Of a stretch of 64,000 nt of DNA, positions 60,735 through 64,000 are shown in pieces. This DNA is from Sinohyriopsis cumingii. Taxonomy: Eukaryota; Mollusca; Bivalvia; Unionida; Unionidae. The first letter of the stretch is position 1. Each line of letters begins with the position of its first letter. Location: assembly GCA_028554795.2 (NCBI GenBank), contig JAPYKE020000552.1, positions 124,001-188,000 on the forward strand. Direction: 5' to 3'. The position numbers and the translations under genes are program-made. The notes beneath the pieces are model-generated. The model did no database searches and had not been told where the DNA came from. It saw only the letters and a list, made by a program, of their open reading frames with translations.

Positions 60735-61163
60735 ATGGAATCTCGCACTGCTAGATTAGCTCGTGAGCGACTAGAGTCAATTATGAAATATATCCCTCTT
60801 CGTGATTCTGTCTAGCAGCAACTACAAGCGCGTTAGGAGTCTCAAGTGGAATTTACAAAAGGTACAGAACAGTTATTTAAACAAATTGTTGAACCAACAA
60901 CGAAACGTGTAACAGCAACTAAGGCGGCTCAAAAAGCTCATGCCATATACATCATTGACGGAAAGAATATTGAATCATGCCCGGAAAACTTTGATGTTGC
61001 CACGACGATACTTGGCCTCTCAAGATACGGCGATGATTACTCGAGATCAGCTGGTCCATCAATGATGTTCGCAAAGGATAGAACTGATCATCCAGAAAAC
61101 AGAAATGTAACACTAAATGCAGCTGGAACTCAAGTTGCATCAATGAATGAAAATTTCAACTAA
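60735..61163 (+). pseudogene. Third Polinton-like relic: coiled-coil and capsid N-terminal part
   Basis: One frame with two early TAG codons (60813 and 60834). MESRTARLARERLESIMKYI and EFTKGTEQLFKQIVEPTTKR resemble the coiled-coil protein found next to the capsid gene in another Polinton lineage. The later part (IIDGKNIESCPENFDVATTI) may belong to the next protein. It has no sequence relation to elements 1 and 2. Confidence 0.5.
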
Positions 61164-61169
61164 GGATCA

Positions 61170-61994
61170 TATACACACATCGAACAATGTTGAACGGCGA
61201 TGAAGATTTCATATGTGTGATTCCACTATCGCATATATTTGGATACTGTAGAAATGTTAGAAGGTTATATTTGAAGCTAAACACACCGTGCTACTTTGTC
61301 AGAAAAGCCACCGACAATGATACAATATGGCTTGATGCTGCCTTTTGTGATGGTAAAGTAATACTAACACAACTGTCGTTGTGGATGCCAGTAATGACTC
61401 CATCACTTGCTGACGAACAATGGTTCCTTTCTTTCATGGATCAAGGTGGTAAATAAATATCATGTTTGACTTGACCACATTCAGTATTCAAAGAAATGCT
61501 GCCGGGTTATTCACATGGCAGATAGTATCACAGGATTGAGTGTCAGCACCACGACATATATTAATGACATTTCAGGAAAATGCTAGAGTAGATTCACAGG
61601 AACGAAATCCAATGGTGTTTGATACACATGGAGTTTTTAACGTTGCTTTGAGGATAAATGGACATCAAGACTTTCTAAATAAATGTTGCTGCATTTTGAG
61701 AATTATCATGGTGCACGTGGTTATCATCTGTTGGTGACATTTATGGGGTGTGATCACAATGTTGATTCTGGTTTGCAGATATCTTAGCGGGATTTCAGAA
61801 CATTATATCCGATCTATTACTTTTCACTGGAACATTTGGATTTATTCAGACAATCAGTTGTTGATATACACTTCGGATCTCGTACAGCTCGACTGTCCGC
61901 TGCTGGTTATAGAGCAATCGCTGTTATATTCAGTGATAAAACAATGTTACTTGAAGGTGTTAGTGAACGAATGAGAGTTATCTATGCCCAGTAG
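61170..61994 (+). pseudogene. Third relic: capsid-like protein, frameshifted
   Basis: Fragments in three frames: FICVIPLSHIFGYCRNVRRL and KATDNDTIWLDAAFCDGKV, then ARVDSQERNPMVFDTHGVFN, then a C-terminal part ending near 61994. The words IPLSHIFGYC, the NDNDAI-like stretch and NPMVFD are typical of a putative double-jelly-roll capsid family seen in many invertebrate genomes. Assignment is from memory of that family, so moderate. Confidence 0.5.
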
Positions 61995-62027
61995 AAAGCA
62001 TATAATTAAATTGCTCATAATATTATA

Positions 62028-62407
62028 ATGTCATATCATCATGTTAGTGTCAGTTTGACTCCTGGTCAGATTAAAAAACTACATACAATCAGTATCAAAA
62101 AGGAACCTTGGAATACAAATATCACTAAAAAAAAGATCAGATCACAGGTGGTCAAAATAAGCTATCATTGTCAGAACGTCAACTCAGACATTTCAATTGC
62201 GTCAAACAATCAAAGACTGACGTTAGACTTAATCTTTATGCGGGTGCGATTAAAGGCGCAGTCAAGATGGGTGATATATTTCAACTTCTTGCAGCAATAC
62301 TAGCATTAATAGCCGCTGCGGCTCCAGCTGTTGCAAAAGCAGCAGCACTTGGTGCTGTTGGAACGGCTGCTGGAATGGAATTAAAAAAGCAACAGGAAAA
62401 GGAATAA
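62028..62407 (+). pseudogene. Third relic: small LTxxQ / alanine-rich hydrophobic protein
   Basis: VSVSLTPGQIKKLHTISIKK, then in another frame LSERQLRHFN and LLAAILALIAAAAPAVAKAA. The pairing of S-L-T/S-x-x-Q motifs with an alanine/glycine-rich hydrophobic end is common in a small protein beside capsid genes of this lineage. Confidence 0.45.
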
Positions 62408-62505
62408 AAACTTCTAATACAGGGAAAGGGTCTAAGATTACCACGAACTCATAATTGGTGCGGAAAAGGTCTGAAACTTCCAGGAACACTTCGCTGATCC
62501 TTCCT

Positions 62506-62869
62506 ATGTCAAATGTTGATTTGCTCAATGCTGCTTTAAAAAATTCAGGTATTTTTACGCGTGATCAATTACCGAAACAACCAAAAAAATGTTGAAACCG
62601 GTATAATTAATCTTGATACAAGTTCCGGTCCTGGTACTCATTGGGTTGCATACGCGATTGATCCACGTCGAAATGTTTATTTTGATTCGTATGGGTTGGT
62701 TCGACCAAAAGAATTTTTAAATTCCGTAAAAACAATAAACACTCCAGCCTCTTATTCAACATTACCAACATAGACAATAACAGATCCGCCAATATGCGGG
62801 AGTGAAGTAATTGATGTACTCGACGCTGTGTCATCATCAACAATACCACCCCATAAAGTCGTGCACTAG
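62506..62869 (+). pseudogene. Third relic: adenain-type cysteine protease, broken
   Basis: After a short first frame (MSNVDLLNAALKNSG, stop near 62595) a second frame reads GPGTHWVAYAIDPRRNVYFD and SYGL, then past a TAG at 62771-62773 PPICGSEVIDVLDAV. This gives the His (GTHW), Asp (YFDSYG) and Cys (ICGSE) of adenovirus-type maturation proteases that process capsid precursors in Polintons. It is clearly inactive. Confidence 0.65.
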
Positions 62870-64000
62870 TGTACAATACAAGTGTTTAAACAAAAGAGTG
62901 TTTTAAAGGTGATCATGAATATATACAATCAGGTTAAAAATAATGTTCACCCACAAAATAAGCAACCTCACGCTATATCATCATCATTATCACTAGCAGC
63001 ACTATCATCATTGTTGTCATCACCATACCATTATATCAATTTAGATAATTCATTTCCTTCTTCTTCTTTCTTTTCTTCTTCTTGTTCATGTAGGAAGAAG
63101 AATAAATATATTAATTAATTAAGTATTGCCATGGTAGCTTATAACTTTTCAGTACTGACTAATTTTAAGATCAACCAATAACAGCGTTATCTCCAAAAAT
63201 GTATAAGCCTGTCAGTTTCACAGACTTCCACATATCAAGAAACTCGGTGTATATGTTGCTTTATTTCTAATATGTTGGTCACTTCTTGATCAAAGTACAT
63301 AAAGGAAGAAGTACTTTAGGTATGACATTGTTTTTGGCTATATTTTAAATGTATTATCAGTAAACGGTAATAATATATGGCTATATGTATATTAGAAATA
63401 ACAGTGAAGAAACTATGACCATTAAAATATTAAATTAAAATAAATAATTTAAAATAAAATTAAAATAAAAATTAAATTAAATTAAAATAAAGTTTTTGAA
63501 ATGCACATTAACATGGAAGTTTATAAAAGCATATGATCAAAATTTACACGAACCTTGTGCATGCAACATTCGTGCAACAAGTTTTAGCAATTTGCATAAT
63601 AGTTCAATTATTCTTTTGTAGTTTCTATTTCTGTCACATTTCATTTTTTTTATAAACCAAAAATTTTAGTCTTTTATCATCCAATATATAAATCCTTGAA
63701 CCGAAATAATTTCTTTGCATTTTATATGAATATCAAGTTTGAATGAATTATTAATGTCAGGTAGTTTTATAATTCCATTCCAGTTTTCCAGCTGTATATT
63801 ATTTCTGGTACGTCTACATTTGTAATAAAAACGAAGATGGAACTTTGATAGTGATATATGGTTTTGTAAAGTTCCTTAAAAAAATTTGAAAACAGAAAAT
63901 ATTTTACAAGAATCCTAAAGACATGATACTGAGATAATTCAGACAGAAGAAAAGAAAATGATTCCATTGCTGTCTTTCTTTCTGTATATGTTTCAACACT
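62870..64000. other. Host or relic-flanking DNA, no gene seen
   Basis: AT-rich, with an A/T-only low-complexity stretch at about 63430-63490 and a short serine-rich open frame that looks like a TCA/TTC repeat. No second terminus of the third relic could be identified. Confidence 0.5.

Overview
The window is a stretch of an AT-rich animal genome, most likely a mollusc and probably a bivalve (inferred from the SINE type and the IAP-type gene; not proven). It carries two related Polinton/Maverick (adintovirus-like) DNA elements in the same orientation. Element 1 spans 20290-37294 (17,005 bp) and element 2 spans 37777-58873 (21,097 bp). Each starts with AGTAGTAA, is bounded by its own perfect 6-bp target-site duplication (CTTATA and TAGCTT) and has terminal inverted repeats of about 370-410 bp. 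They are 482 bp apart.

Layout. Positions 1-20283 are host DNA holding four exons of a protein kinase gene on the minus strand (17.8 to 9.6 kb), a tRNA-derived SINE with target-site duplications, and several arrays of palindromic words. Element 1 reads, left to right: a small minus-strand terminal gene, a Q-rich coiled-coil gene, a minus-strand CCHC zinc-knuckle gene, protein-primed DNA polymerase B, a small membrane protein, the FtsK/HerA-type packaging ATPase, three small virion-type proteins, a chromodomain integrase, a membrane protein, penton, a basic protein, major capsid protein, and three tandem paralogous right-end genes. Element 2 has the same order but is older: its TIRs differ more and nearly every gene is broken. 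It also carries an extra block between polB and the ATPase (a BIR/IAP gene, a tandem triplication of an F-box-like gene, and an unknown gene), a duplicated membrane-penton-basic block, and an extra small basic gene. A third, unrelated and very decayed Polinton-like relic (capsid-like and adenain-like protease pieces) lies at 60.7-62.9 kb.

Main discovery candidate. All genes at the two ends of both elements (nine sites) are followed, 17-43 nt after the stop codon, by a 16-nt stem-loop of the form GGCCCTTTTCAGGGCC (or AGCCCTTTTCAGGGCT). In most copies it is flanked by A-rich sequence and ACCC(A), and about 12 nt later comes a purine-rich block, GAAAAGAAAT. This is the architecture of the replication-dependent histone mRNA 3' end (SLBP stem-loop plus U7-type downstream element). 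The core genes have no such signal; several have AATAAA instead. The outermost stem-loops sit inside the inverted repeats and point outward. The elements therefore appear to use two classes of mRNA 3' end, one borrowed from or mimicking host histone genes.

How the parts fit. PolB, ATPase, integrase, penton and MCP form the replication, packaging, integration and capsid set of a virus-like transposon. The terminal genes, with CRE/CCAAT/TATA promoters on the left and a shared GC-rich promoter box on the right, look like a separately regulated, possibly S-phase or early, class. No adenain-type protease was found in element 1 or 2. Element 1 is young (TIRs almost identical) but already has broken polB, integrase and MCP.
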